A stretch of DNA of 50,115 nucleotides. It comes from Aeromicrobium sp. Lineage in GTDB: Bacteria > Actinomycetota > Actinomycetes > Propionibacteriales > Nocardioidaceae. Below the pieces are notes generated by a model. That model was not told the DNA's origin, made no database searches, and saw nothing but the letters and a program-made list of their open reading frames with translations. The stretch is taken from assembly GCA_025965435.1 (NCBI GenBank), contig JAOPWZ010000004.1, positions 1 to 50,115 of the forward strand, written 5' to 3'. The translations under genes were made by a program, and so were the position numbers. The number at the start of each line of letters is the position of its first letter. Position 1 is the first letter of the stretch. Shown one piece after another: positions 36,956 to 47,396 of the stretch.

Positions 36956-37807
36956 ATGGTCAGCAGCTCGGGTTCACCGCGGGTCGACGCCGAGAGCGAC
37001 TTCATGCGCGCCAGGCGTCACCAGGTGCTGTCGGGGCTCGCGGCCCGGCTGCGCAACGACTCCGAGGACGTCGTGCAGTCGATGTCGTTCGACGAGGTCG
37101 TCGAGGCGCTGGGTCGGCGCGCGGAGCACTACGTCGGCACCAAGGTCATCCCGCTCGACGCGATCGTCGGGTCGGTCGACAAGGTGCGTGACTTCGATCG
37201 GCGGTTCCGGCCCACCTCGCGCACGAGCAGGCAGCGGTGGGAGCGGCTCGCGCGGGCCAGCCGCACCGGCGAGGTCATCCCGCCGATCGACGTCTACCAG
37301 ATCGGCGAGTACTACTTCGTCCGCGACGGCCACCACCGGGTGTCGGTCGCGCGCAGCCTGGGCCTCGACCTCATCGAGGCCCGGGTCACGGCGATCGAGA
37401 CGTTCCTGGCGCCCGTGGGCATCGGCGCGCGGGCCGATCTGGAGCTGAAGTTCTGGCGCCGGCTCATGCTGCAGCGGGTGCCCTTCACCGGCGAGGCCCG
37501 GGCAGCCGTCGCGGTCGACACCCCGTCCGACTACGGCGTCATCGCCGAGACCGTCGAGGCCTGGGCCACCCGCAGGATGCACGCCGAGAAGGCGTACATG
37601 GACAAGCAGACGATGGCCCAGCGGTGGTACGCCGAGGAGTTCAAGCCCGTCATCGACATGATCGAGGACGCCGGCGTGCGCGGCGACGACGAGCGTCCGG
37701 CCGAGGCGTACCTGCGGGTCGCCTGCGAGCGCTACCGGCTCATCCGCGAGCACGAGTGGAACACCGAGGTCATGGACGCCGTGAAGAAGGGCAAGCGCAA
37801 GCGCTGA
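36956..37807 (+). CDS. ParB-like nuclease domain protein of unknown function
   Basis: 283 residues from the ATG at 36956, which has GAAGGAGG in the end of the upstream gene. Residues about 58-145 form a ParB/sulfiredoxin-like domain: VIPLDAIVGSVDKVRDFDRR, then IPPIDVYQIGEYYFVRDGHH and RVSVARSLG. The rest is helical and basic, ending KKGKRKR. No helix-turn-helix of true ParB is seen, and no parA is nearby, so chromosome partition is unlikely. Coupling with the metallophosphoesterase hints at a nucleic-acid or nucleotide role, but this is a guess. Confidence 0.8.
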   Translation: MVSSSGSPRVDAESDFMRARRHQVLSGLAARLRNDSEDVVQSMSFDEVVEALGRRAEHYVGTKVIPLDAIVGSVDKVRDFDRRFRPTSRTSRQRWERLARASRTGEVIPPIDVYQIGEYYFVRDGHHRVSVARSLGLDLIEARVTAIETFLAPVGIGARADLELKFWRRLMLQRVPFTGEARAAVAVDTPSDYGVIAETVEAWATRRMHAEKAYMDKQTMAQRWYAEEFKPVIDMIEDAGVRGDDERPAEAYLRVACERYRLIREHEWNTEVMDAVKKGKRKR

Positions 37808-37810
37808 CCT

Positions 37811-37878
37811 CCCCGCTGAGTGTGACGTTTCGGCCACGCCGCCCGTGGGGAGCGTGCGCGAGACGTCACACTCAGCGG
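37811..37878. repeat. Convergent-junction palindromic repeat, copy 3
   Basis: CCCGCTGAGTGTGACGTTTC plus G (37811-37831) pairs with 37858-37878 over 21 positions with a single G-T pair. It lies between the converging ParB-like gene and the ATPase gene. The loop differs in sequence from the other copies. Confidence 0.85.
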
Positions 37879-37899
37879 GTCAGGGGCCCACGGTGCGGG

Positions 37900-39063
<1,164 letters not shown>

Positions 39064-39066
39064 GGC

Positions 39067-39912
39067 TCAACCCTTCACTGCGCCGGCGGTCAGGCCGGCG
39101 ACGATCTTGCGCTGGAAAAACAGGACGAGGATGATGATCGGCACCGTGGCGACCACGGCACCGGCGGCCAGCAGCGACGCCGGCCGGTTGAACGGATCGG
39201 CACCCACGAAGAACGACAGGGCGGCGGGAATGGGGCGGGCCGCCTCGGTCGAGGTGAGCGAGATGCCGAAGACGAAGTCGTTCCACGCGAAGAAGAACGT
39301 CAGGATCGCCGCGGTGAACACGCCGGGGGCGGCCAGGGGCACGATGACCTTGCGGAACGCCTGCCACGACGTCGCGCCGTCCACCTGGGCCGCCTGCTCC
39401 ATCTCCCACGGGATCTCGCGGAAGAATGCCGAGAGGGTCCAGATGGCCAGCGGCAGCGTGAACGACATGTACGGGATGATGAGCCCCGGCCAGGTGTCGT
39501 AGATCCCGAACGTCCGCCACATGTCGAACAGCGGCCCGACGAGGGACACGACGGGGAACATCGCGATCACCAGCGCGGTGGTCAGGACGAATCGCTTGCC
39601 GACGAACTCGAGCCGGGCGATCGCGTACGCGGCCAGGGTCGCGAGTCCGACGGACAGGACCGTGGCGATCAACGAGATGCCGATCGAGTTGACGATCGAG
39701 CGGAAGAACTGGTCGTCCTTCAGGACGTCGGTGTAGTTCGACCACCCCGCGCCGCCGCCGTCGGACGGGAAGAAGCCAGGGCTGCCGACGGTCACCGCCT
39801 CCTGCGACTTGAACGACAGGGAGATGATCCACACGACCGGCAGCAGGCACCACACCAGGATCAGCAGGCAGCCGAGCACCGTGCCGATGTTGTTCTTGAG
39901 GTTCTTGGTCAT
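39067..39912 (-). CDS. Sugar ABC transporter permease (MalG/SugB type)
   Basis: 281 residues with six predicted membrane spans (about 10-32, 76-98, 110-130, 142-162, 195-215, 250-272). The EAA loop EQAAQVDGATSWQAFRKVIV that contacts the ATPase lies near 180. The short N-terminus before span one is typical of the second permease of such pairs. It works with the permease at 39914, one base apart, and the SugC-like ATPase. Confidence 0.92.
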   Translation of the reverse strand: MTKNLKNNIGTVLGCLLILVWCLLPVVWIISLSFKSQEAVTVGSPGFFPSDGGGAGWSNYTDVLKDDQFFRSIVNSIGISLIATVLSVGLATLAAYAIARLEFVGKRFVLTTALVIAMFPVVSLVGPLFDMWRTFGIYDTWPGLIIPYMSFTLPLAIWTLSAFFREIPWEMEQAAQVDGATSWQAFRKVIVPLAAPGVFTAAILTFFFAWNDFVFGISLTSTEAARPIPAALSFFVGADPFNRPASLLAAGAVVATVPIIILVLFFQRKIVAGLTAGAVKG

Positions 39913-39913
39913 G

Positions 39914-40861
39914 TCAGCCCTCCTGCCGCGCGTCCGCGAGATTGACCCTGAACAGCTTGACGATCACGAACGCCACCACGAGCACCGACAGGAACAGCAG
40001 CACCGAGAGCGCCGATCCGATGCCGAGCTGGAACTGCTCGATGACCTGCCGGTACGTCAGGAACGAGATCGACTCCGTGCCGTTGGCGCCGGCCGTCATG
40101 ACGAAGATGTTGTCGAAGATCCGGTAGGCGTCGAGGGCGCGGAAGAGCACCGCGACCATGATCGCCGCTCGCATGTTGGGCAGGATGACCTTCCAGAGGC
40201 GCTGCCACCACGTCGCACCGTCGACCTTGGCGGCCTCGAGCATGTCCTCGGAGACCTGGGCGAGACCGGCCAGCAGCAGCAACGACATGAACGGCGTCGT
40301 CTTCCAGATCTCCGAGGCCATGATCGCGACCATCGAGGACCAGTACTGGCCGAACCAGTTGAAGTCGTCGGGGGTGAACGGCAACCAGCTGTTGACGAAG
40401 CCGTTGGTGTTGGAGAACGCGAACTGCCACGCGAAGCCGGAGACGACGGTGATGACGCCGTAGGGGATCAGGATCGACGTGCGGATGGCGCCGCGGGCGA
40501 AGATCACCTTGTGCATGACCATCGCGAACGCGAAGCCGATCACCAGCTCGAAGGCGACCGTGACGATCATGATCATCACGGTGTTGCCGGTGTCGCGCCA
40601 GAACAGCGGGTCGCTGAGCGCGGTCCCGTAGTTGCCCAGGCCGACGAAGTTGCGGTCGTCGGGCGCCGTCAACGAGTACTCGAACAGGGACAGGTACAGC
40701 GCCCGGAGCATGGGGAAGGCCGTGACCAGGAGCATCAGGATCAGGGCGGGGGCCACCAGCTTGCGGGCCAGGGAGTTCTCGGCCCGTGACCGGTCGGACT
40801 CGGCCGGCTTGGACGGCCTGGGGGCCCTGGCCGTGTGCTTGGCCGGAGTGTCGACGCTCAC
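39914..40861 (-). CDS. Sugar ABC transporter permease (MalF/SugA type)
   Basis: 315 residues from the GTG at 40859-40861, which overlaps the stop of the binding-protein gene (GTGA). A basic cytosolic leader of about 38 residues precedes six spans starting VAPALILMLLVTAFPMLRAL. The EAA loop reads LEAAKVDGATWWQRLWKVIL. It pairs with the permease downstream to form the channel. The frame is open further upstream, but there it overlaps the lipoprotein gene. Confidence 0.92.
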   Translation of the reverse strand: MSVDTPAKHTARAPRPSKPAESDRSRAENSLARKLVAPALILMLLVTAFPMLRALYLSLFEYSLTAPDDRNFVGLGNYGTALSDPLFWRDTGNTVMIMIVTVAFELVIGFAFAMVMHKVIFARGAIRTSILIPYGVITVVSGFAWQFAFSNTNGFVNSWLPFTPDDFNWFGQYWSSMVAIMASEIWKTTPFMSLLLLAGLAQVSEDMLEAAKVDGATWWQRLWKVILPNMRAAIMVAVLFRALDAYRIFDNIFVMTAGANGTESISFLTYRQVIEQFQLGIGSALSVLLFLSVLVVAFVIVKLFRVNLADARQEG

Positions 40862-42171
40862 AGCAGTGCCTTTCCGCTCAGGATCGCCTTGAGGAACTCC
40901 GCCGACTTGGCGGGGGTCCCCGAACCGACCGATGTGGGGGAGTGCCATCGGGACTGCACGGCGCTGGAGATCTGGCTGTAGAACGCGCTCTTGGGGCGCG
41001 GGCCGCCGGAGTCGACGCTCTGGCTGAACAGCGTCAGCAGATCAGCGGGGTACGCCTCCTTGAGCGCATCGGAGTCGTAGACGGACTGGCGCGAGGGCAT
41101 CAGGCCCTCGTCGACGGCGAGCGCCGTCTGGGCCTCGGCGTTCGTCACGCAGACGGCCGCCTCCTGCGCGAAGTCCGGATGCTTGGAGTACGCCCCGACG
41201 CCGATGTCGATGCCGCCGATGGGGGGCTTGGACTCCTCACCGGCCACGGTCTGCGGGTACCGGGCCCAGCCGAGGTCCTCGAACTCCGCCTCGTCGACCG
41301 GGCCGCCGGGCTCGCCGATCAGGCCCTTGTAGTTCTGGTAGACGAACGTCCAGTTGGTCATGAACTCGCCCGCGCCGGACTCGGGGAACATCGCGCCGAG
41401 GCTCGTGCCCTCGTTGGAGGTGGAGAAGTCGGGCTGGGCGGCGGGGGAGCCGGCGAGCTTCTCGATGACGGCGGCGGCGTCCTCGCCGGCCTGCGAGTCG
41501 ATCGTGACCGTGGCGTCGCGCCCCTCCTCGACGGTCTCGGGGTCGAGGATGTTGCCCCCGGCACCCTGGATCAGCGAGTTGATCCACACGACGTACGCCT
41601 CGTACTTGTTGGCCTGGACCCCGACCGTGCCGTCGTTCTCGGCGGCCGCGTCGATCACCTGGTCCCACGTGACGGGCTGCGTCATGTCGAGCCCGGCGGC
41701 CTCGGCGAGCGACTTGCGGTGCCACAGCACCTGCGTGTTGGCCCACTGCGGAGCAGCCACGACCTCGTCGTTCCAGCGGACGGTCTCGGCGGCGCCCTGG
41801 AGGACGTCGTCGTCGACGACCTGGTCGGCCAGCTCGCCCTCGAAGGGTGCGAGCCACTTCGCGTTCGCGAACTCCGGGACGAACACCGGGTCGAGGCTCA
41901 TCAGGTCGGTCGAGCTGTCCTTGGCGGCCAGGCGACGGGCGAGCTGGGTGCGCTGGTCGGTCGCGCTGGCGGGCAGCAGCTGGATCTTGATGGCGTAGTC
42001 ATCGGTGCTGCAGCTCTTGGCCAGCGCGTTCAGCGTGTCCTGGCCGTCGGGGTTGATGTACCAGTTGAGCGTGGGCTTGCCCCCGCCGCCGCCACACGCC
42101 GCCAGGACGCTGGCCGCCAGGGCCGCTGCGGCCACGCTGGCGGTGGTCTTACGAATCGGACGACGTTTCAT
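40858..42171 (-). CDS. Extracellular sugar-binding lipoprotein (LpqY-like)
   Basis: 437 residues. A lipoprotein signal ends at LAACGGG with Cys26 as the lipid site. Blocks such as QRTQLARRLAAKDSSTDLMS, LDPVFVPEFA, NTQVLWHRKSL, GVQANKYEAYVVWINSL and GEFMTNWTFVYQN line up with mycobacterial LpqY, the trehalose-binding lipoprotein of LpqY-SugABC. Gene order is the same too. The neighbouring GH13 alpha-glucosidase suggests trehalose, maltose or other alpha-glucosides as cargo. It has its own promoter at 42230-42258 and a dyad over the start site. Confidence 0.9.
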   Translation of the reverse strand: MKRRPIRKTTASVAAAALAASVLAACGGGGGKPTLNWYINPDGQDTLNALAKSCSTDDYAIKIQLLPASATDQRTQLARRLAAKDSSTDLMSLDPVFVPEFANAKWLAPFEGELADQVVDDDVLQGAAETVRWNDEVVAAPQWANTQVLWHRKSLAEAAGLDMTQPVTWDQVIDAAAENDGTVGVQANKYEAYVVWINSLIQGAGGNILDPETVEEGRDATVTIDSQAGEDAAAVIEKLAGSPAAQPDFSTSNEGTSLGAMFPESGAGEFMTNWTFVYQNYKGLIGEPGGPVDEAEFEDLGWARYPQTVAGEESKPPIGGIDIGVGAYSKHPDFAQEAAVCVTNAEAQTALAVDEGLMPSRQSVYDSDALKEAYPADLLTLFSQSVDSGGPRPKSAFYSQISSAVQSRWHSPTSVGSGTPAKSAEFLKAILSGKALL

Positions 42172-42194
42172 GGGCTCCCCTACCGTCCTGTGCC

Positions 42195-42232
42195 GTTCGT
42201 CGAGTGACGTGCGTCACAGCGACGAGACGAAC
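42195..42232. promoter_or_regulatory. Dyad operator at the start site of the sugar importer operon
   Basis: A 38-base inverted repeat with outer arms GTTCGT and ACGAAC-like ends encloses GTGACG-TG-CGTCAC (42204-42217). It overlaps and follows the -10 of the minus-strand promoter, the right place for a LacI- or TetR-type repressor. No regulator gene is adjacent. Confidence 0.55.
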
Positions 42233-42258
42233 CTATCGGGGGGAGCCGTCGACCGCAA
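42230..42258 (-). promoter_or_regulatory. Sigma-A-type promoter of the sugar importer operon
   Basis: On the minus strand TTGCGG (42253-42258) and TAGGTT (42230-42235) are spaced by 17 bases. It lies directly after the alpha-glucosidase gene and about 55 bases before the lipoprotein start. Confidence 0.6.
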
Positions 42259-42267
42259 CAGGGTGTT

Positions 42268-43932
42268 TCAGGCGAGGAGCCAGACCGTCTGGTCGGTGCC
42301 CAGCGCACCGTCGGGTCGGAGGGGGGCGCTGGACGCGATGACGGTCGCGCCGGGCGGCAGGTCCACCGGTGCCGCGCCGAGGTTGGCGAGGACCGTCACG
42401 GCCCCGTCGGCGGACGTGGTCCGGAAGGCGATGACCTCGTCGGGATAGCCGTCCAGCCACGTGAGCTCGCCACGGCCCAGACGGTGGCGACGCCGCAGGT
42501 CGAGCAGCGCGGTGTAGAGCTCGAGCGTCGACTCGGGGACGCGTCGCTGACGGTCGACGGCGAGGTCGCCGAACTCGGCAGGCTGGGGGAGCCACGACCG
42601 TTCGCCCGGGCCGAACCCGAACGACGGCGCGTCGCTCTCCCAGGGCACCGGCACCCGGCACCCGTCGCGTCCCGGGGAGACGCCGTTGGTGCGCGCGAAC
42701 GTCGGGTCCTGACGCGCGTCGTCGGGGAGGCCGGTGGCCTCCGGGAGGCCCAGCTCCTCGCCCTGGAACAAGTAGGCCGACCCCGGGAGCGCGAGCATCA
42801 CGGTCGTCGCGGCACGGGCCCGGCGCAGGCCCAGGGCGGCGTCCGGCTGCGGGTCGTCGGCCCCGATGCCCTCCATCCGGCGCAGACCCGGCTGCTGGGG
42901 GAAGCCGAGCCGTGAGGCGTGCCGGACGACGTCGTGGTTGGACAGCACCCACGTCTGCGGCGCCCCCACGGAGGCTGCCTGGGCCAGCGACCGGCTGATG
43001 GCCGCCCGCTGGTCGTCGGCCAGCCAGGGCGTCATGAGGTGCTCGAAGTTGAACGACTGGTGCAGCTCGTCGGACCGCACGTAGCGGGCGAGGGCCTCGC
43101 CGGGCAGCACCCACGCCTCCGCGCACAGGATGCGGTCGGCGTCCTCGCCGGACCGTGCGTACGAGTCCACGAGGCGGCGCCAGCGGCGGTAGATGTCGTG
43201 GACGCCGGGCTGGTCCCACATGGGCGCCAGCGCCGTCGCGTCGTTCGCCGCGTCCAGCCCGAGATCGGTGTCGGGCAGCCCGTCGGCCTTGACGAGCCCG
43301 TGGGCGACGTCGATGCGGAACCCGTCGACGCCCCGGTCGAGCCAGAAGCGCAGGACGTCCTCGAGCTCGTCGTGCACCTGCGGGTTGCTCCAGTCGAAGT
43401 CGGGCTGGGACGTGTCGAACAGGTGCAGGTACCACTGGCCCGGGGTGCCGTCGGGCTCCGTGACGCGGGTCCACGCCGGACCGCCGAACATGCTCACCCA
43501 GTTGTTGGGGGGCTCGGCGCCGGACGCACCGCGACCGTCGCGGAACACGTATCGGGCGCGCTCGGGGCTGCCGGGCGGTGAGGTGAGGGCCGCCTTGAAC
43601 CACGCGTGCTCGCTGGAGGAGTGGTTGGGGACGATGTCCACCACGATGCGCAGGCCGAGCTCGTGGGCGCGTGCGGCGAGGACGTCGAAGTCGTCCAGCG
43701 TGCCGAAGATCGGGTCGACGTCGCGGTAGTCGGCGACGTCGTAGCCGGCATCGTGCTGCGGCGACGTGTAGAACGGCGACAGCCAGACGGCGTCCACGCC
43801 GAGCTCGGCCAGGTGCGGGAGGCGGGCGGTGATGCCCGGCAGGTCACCGATGCCGTCGCCGTCCGAGTCGGCCCACGAGCGGGGATAGATCTGGTAGACG
43901 ACAGCGTCGCGCCACCAAGGCGTGATGGTCAT
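42268..43932 (-). CDS. GH13 alpha-glucosidase (oligo-1,6-glucosidase / trehalose-type hydrolase)
   Basis: 554 residues from the ATG at 43930-43932, with GGAGG seven bases before. GH13 regions are clear: DGIGDLPGI near the start, DIVPNHSS (region I), GFRIDVAHG with the nucleophile Asp (II), CAEAWVLP with the acid/base Glu (III) and LSNHDVVR with the transition-state Asp (IV). No signal peptide, so it acts inside the cell on imported sugars. It stands just upstream of the LpqY-like operon in the same direction, and is divergent from ndk with a 37-base gap in which the two -10 boxes overlap. Confidence 0.92.
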   Translation of the reverse strand: MTITPWWRDAVVYQIYPRSWADSDGDGIGDLPGITARLPHLAELGVDAVWLSPFYTSPQHDAGYDVADYRDVDPIFGTLDDFDVLAARAHELGLRIVVDIVPNHSSSEHAWFKAALTSPPGSPERARYVFRDGRGASGAEPPNNWVSMFGGPAWTRVTEPDGTPGQWYLHLFDTSQPDFDWSNPQVHDELEDVLRFWLDRGVDGFRIDVAHGLVKADGLPDTDLGLDAANDATALAPMWDQPGVHDIYRRWRRLVDSYARSGEDADRILCAEAWVLPGEALARYVRSDELHQSFNFEHLMTPWLADDQRAAISRSLAQAASVGAPQTWVLSNHDVVRHASRLGFPQQPGLRRMEGIGADDPQPDAALGLRRARAATTVMLALPGSAYLFQGEELGLPEATGLPDDARQDPTFARTNGVSPGRDGCRVPVPWESDAPSFGFGPGERSWLPQPAEFGDLAVDRQRRVPESTLELYTALLDLRRRHRLGRGELTWLDGYPDEVIAFRTTSADGAVTVLANLGAAPVDLPPGATVIASSAPLRPDGALGTDQTVWLLA

Positions 43933-43969
43933 GGACGGTCCCTCCGGGTCGCACGCTACGTTACTGAAC

Positions 43970-44386
43970 ATGTCGCAACGCACCCTCGTCCTGATCAAGC
44001 CCGATGCCGTCCGTCGCCACCTCGTGGGGCAGATCCTGTCGCGCTTCGAGACCAAGGGCCTGGTCCTCGTGGCGCTCGAGCAGCGCACCATCGACGCCGC
44101 GCAGGCCGATGCGCACTACGCCGACCACGTCGATCAGCCGTGGTACCCGCCGCTGAGGGAGTTCGCGGTCTCCGGCCCGCTCGTGGCACTGGTGCTGGAA
44201 GGCGACGAGGCGATCGCGGTCGTCCGCCTGCTCAACGGCGCGACGGACGGTCGCAAGGCGCTGCCCGGCACGATCCGCGGCGACCTCTCGCTGTCCAACC
44301 GCGAGAACCTCGTCCACGCCTCCGACTCGCCGGAGTCGGCCGCCCGCGAGATCGCCCTGTGGTTCCCCGAGCTCCAGTCGTCCTGA
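43970..44386 (+). CDS. ndk: Nucleoside diphosphate kinase
   Basis: 138 residues from the ATG at 43970, seven bases behind TACGTT. Family landmarks are TLVLIKPDAVRR, ALEQRTID, HYADHVDQPWYPPLREF, GPLVALVLEG and NLVHASDSPESAAREI. His in NLVHASDS is the phosphorylated residue; most family members have H-G-S-D there and this one has H-A-S-D. PGTIRGDLS is normal. It equalises the (d)NTP pools. Usually adjacent to folC-DUF4233 in actinobacteria; here separated by the sugar uptake cluster. Confidence 0.95.
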   Translation: MSQRTLVLIKPDAVRRHLVGQILSRFETKGLVLVALEQRTIDAAQADAHYADHVDQPWYPPLREFAVSGPLVALVLEGDEAIAVVRLLNGATDGRKALPGTIRGDLSLSNRENLVHASDSPESAAREIALWFPELQSS

Positions 44387-44507
44387 CCTCTCGCGGGATC
44401 GCACGCGGGGCCTGAGGACGACGGTCCCGGGCCCTTGTGGGGGGCCGCTGCGCCACGTCATGCTCACGACAGGCCGGGGAACGACCCGTCCTGATGAGAG
44501 GCCCACG

Positions 44508-47396
44508 ATGGCATTCGGTCCTGCGCGGGCGCGTGCCGTCGCCGCGCTCCTTGCCTCGACGGCGGTCGTCGTCGGGTCGATCGTCGGTGCTGCCCCCGCC
44601 ACGGCCGCTGCCCCCGACGCCCCGGCGCTCCTCTCGCCCGCCGACGGGGCGACGACGTCGGGCACGGACGTCCCTCTGACCGCCAGGGCCACCGATCCGG
44701 ACGGCGGCAGCCTGGACGTGCGGTTCGAGGGCCGCGAGGTCGGTGCCGCGGCTCCGGGCTCGGCCGCCGACCCGTTCACGTTCGCGGTCCTTCCCGACAC
44801 CCAGAACTACACGTACGCGGGGCGGCAGGGCACGATCCTGGCCCAGTCGCAATGGCTGGTGTCCCAGCGCGATCCACTCGACCTCGCCTTCGTCGCGCAC
44901 CTGGGCGACCTGGTCAGCGCCTACGACATCGCGGACCACTGGGATCACGTCTCCGCCGGGCTGGCACCGCTCGATGCGGCCCACATGCCGCGCAGCGTGC
45001 TGCCGGGCAACCACGACTTCAACAACGCGACCGGTGACCTGAGCTGGTACGACCGGTACTTCCCGCCGAGCCGGTTCACCGACACCTGGACGCCGTCGAC
45101 CTCGAGGTACGGCGGCTACCTGGGCCAGAACCTGTTCGGACCCGATCCGATCGACCGTCGCAACATGGACAACTTCGCGCTGTTCTCGGCCGGCGGCACG
45201 GACTTCATCGTCCTCAACCTGGAGTACGAGGCGCCCGCGTACGCGCTCGAGTGGGGCCGGAAGGTGCTCGCCGCCTATCCCGAGCGGACCGCGATCATGG
45301 CGACGCACAGCTTCATCAGCACCACGGGCTCCCGCCGCACGACCGTGACGCGTCCCGAGGGCACCTCGCCGGCGCGTCTGTGGAGCGAGTTCGTGTCACA
45401 GCAGTGCTCGATCCGACTGGTCGTGAGCGGCCACGAGCACAACGGTGACCTCGGCGAGTCGCGGCGCACCGACAACAACTCGTGCGGCCAGCCCGTGCAC
45501 CAGATCATGACCGACTACCAGGACCGGGCCAACGGCGGCAACGGCTGGCTGCGCTACTACACGTTCGACCCGGCCGCGGGCACGCTGCGTGCCACGACCT
45601 ACTCGCCGACCCTGCAGCAGTACGAGACCGATGCGGACTCCGCGTTCACCGTGCCGTTCGAGCTGACCCCGGCGACCCCGGCGCCGTTCGAGCGGATCGA
45701 CTCGGTCACGGCCGCCTCGGGAGCCACCGCGACGACGACCTGGACCGACCTCGAGCCCGACACGGCGTACGAGTGGCGGGTCGTCGCGGGCGACGGCGAC
45801 GACACCTCGGCCTCGGCCCCCAGGACGTTCCGCACGCCGCCGTCCGGTGTGCTCGCCGACGACACGTTCTCGCGCTCCGCGACCGGCTCGTGGGGCACGA
45901 CCGACTCGGGCCAGCAGTGGTCGTTGTCGGGCACCTCCTCGGGCTACGCGGTCTCGGGCGGCGTCGGACGGATGACGGTGGCGCCGTCGGGGAGCCGCAC
46001 GGCGACGCTCCCGGCGGTCGTGGCGCAGGACGTCGGCATCGTGGCCGACGTGGGCCTGGCGTCGGCCGCCTCGGGCAGCGGCACCTACGCCTCGCTCGTC
46101 GCGCGGTCGATCAGTGGGTCGAGCTACCGGGCCCGGGCCCGGTTCATGGCGGGCGGTGACGTCCTGCTGCAGATCACCCGCGTGCTGGGAGGCACCGAGA
46201 CGGTGGTGTCGGCGGCGACCGTCCCCGGTCTGAAGGCGGTGGCCGGGCAGCCGATCCGCGTGCGGACCGAGGTCACCGGCACCTCGCCCACGACGATCCG
46301 GGCCAGGGCCTGGGTCCCCGGTGCGGCCGAGCCGTCCGGCTGGCTGGTCACGTCGACCGACTCCTCGGCGGCCCTGCAGCAGCCCGGAGCCGTCGGCCTC
46401 AGCGTCTACCTCAGCGGCACGGCCGCCACGACGACGGTCCTGCTGGACCGCTTCACGGTGCAGCGTCCTGGCACGACGACCCCGCCGCCGGCCAACGTCG
46501 CTCCCATGGCCGTGATCGGCACACCGGTCGTGTCGGGGCGTTCGGTGTCGGTGTCGGGTGCCGGGTCGACCGACGGCGACGGGACGGTCGTCGGCTGGGA
46601 CTGGGACTTCGGCGACGGCTCGTCCGGCAGCGGGGCGTCGACGTCACACACCTACGCCGCGGACGGCACCTACGCGGTGCGCCTCACGGTTCGCGACGAC
46701 GATGGCGCGACGTCGTCGTCGACGCGCAGCGTGACGGTCTCGACCCCACCGCCGGCCGGGGTGCTGGCCCGGGACACCTTCGAGCGCACCTCGTCATCGG
46801 GGTGGGGGAGTGCCGAGACGGGCGGGCCGTGGACGGTGACGGGCGCCGCATCGCGGTACACCGTCGCGTCAGGGGCGGGGACACTGACGAACAGCACCGC
46901 CGGCGGGGCGCTGGAGGCCGCGCTGGCCGGGGTGTCGTCGTCCGCCACCGAGGTGCGCGCGGATCTCAGCTGGGACCGGACCTCCGCCGCCGGAGCGCTC
47001 TACACGCCGGTCACCTCGAGGCGGGTCAACGCGAGGAGCAGCTACGCGGCGAAGGTCGTGGTGCCGGCGGCCGGGCGGTTCTCCCTGCAGCTGGTGCGCC
47101 GGGTCGACAACGCCGAGACCACGGTCGCGAGCGTCGCCCTGCCGCTGACCCAGGTCGCCCGCACCAGGTACTCGGTCGCGACGCAGGCGGTCACGTCGGG
47201 CGGGCGCACGACGCTGCGGGCCAAGCTCTGGCCGTCGGGCACGGCAGAACCGGCCTGGCAGGTGACCGCGACCGACACGACTGCGGCGTTGCAGGGGCCG
47301 GGTGGCATCGCGGTCGGCTCGTACATGTCGAGCTCCGCGACGGCGCCCGTGGCCACGACGGTCGACGAGGTCCGGGTCGTCACCGTCACCCCCTGA
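44508..47396 (+). CDS. Large secreted metallophosphoesterase with PKD and duplicated beta domains
   Basis: 962 residues from the ATG at 44508 with an AGAGG ribosome site. A signal peptide (about 1-34, ending PATAA) is followed by a short beta stretch and the phosphoesterase domain (about 90-370): VLPDTQNY, AHLGDLV, LPGNHDF, MATHSF, SGHEHNGD. Then come a fibronectin-like piece (about 400-450), a 190-residue beta domain starting DDTFSRSATGSWG, a PKD domain (DWDFGDGSSGS), and a second copy of the beta domain starting RDTFERTSSSGWG. No LPxTG or transmembrane anchor is seen, so it is probably released or wall-associated. Substrate unknown; extracellular phosphate ester cleavage is likely. Confidence 0.87.
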   Translation: MAFGPARARAVAALLASTAVVVGSIVGAAPATAAAPDAPALLSPADGATTSGTDVPLTARATDPDGGSLDVRFEGREVGAAAPGSAADPFTFAVLPDTQNYTYAGRQGTILAQSQWLVSQRDPLDLAFVAHLGDLVSAYDIADHWDHVSAGLAPLDAAHMPRSVLPGNHDFNNATGDLSWYDRYFPPSRFTDTWTPSTSRYGGYLGQNLFGPDPIDRRNMDNFALFSAGGTDFIVLNLEYEAPAYALEWGRKVLAAYPERTAIMATHSFISTTGSRRTTVTRPEGTSPARLWSEFVSQQCSIRLVVSGHEHNGDLGESRRTDNNSCGQPVHQIMTDYQDRANGGNGWLRYYTFDPAAGTLRATTYSPTLQQYETDADSAFTVPFELTPATPAPFERIDSVTAASGATATTTWTDLEPDTAYEWRVVAGDGDDTSASAPRTFRTPPSGVLADDTFSRSATGSWGTTDSGQQWSLSGTSSGYAVSGGVGRMTVAPSGSRTATLPAVVAQDVGIVADVGLASAASGSGTYASLVARSISGSSYRARARFMAGGDVLLQITRVLGGTETVVSAATVPGLKAVAGQPIRVRTEVTGTSPTTIRARAWVPGAAEPSGWLVTSTDSSAALQQPGAVGLSVYLSGTAATTTVLLDRFTVQRPGTTTPPPANVAPMAVIGTPVVSGRSVSVSGAGSTDGDGTVVGWDWDFGDGSSGSGASTSHTYAADGTYAVRLTVRDDDGATSSSTRSVTVSTPPPAGVLARDTFERTSSSGWGSAETGGPWTVTGAASRYTVASGAGTLTNSTAGGALEAALAGVSSSATEVRADLSWDRTSAAGALYTPVTSRRVNARSSYAAKVVVPAAGRFSLQLVRRVDNAETTVASVALPLTQVARTRYSVATQAVTSGGRTTLRAKLWPSGTAEPAWQVTATDTTAALQGPGGIAVGSYMSSSATAPVATTVDEVRVVTVTP

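Noticed and set aside
36956-37807. Chromosome-partition ParB
   Set aside because: Only the N-terminal ParB-like fold is present, with no helix-turn-helix, no parA and no parS-like site.
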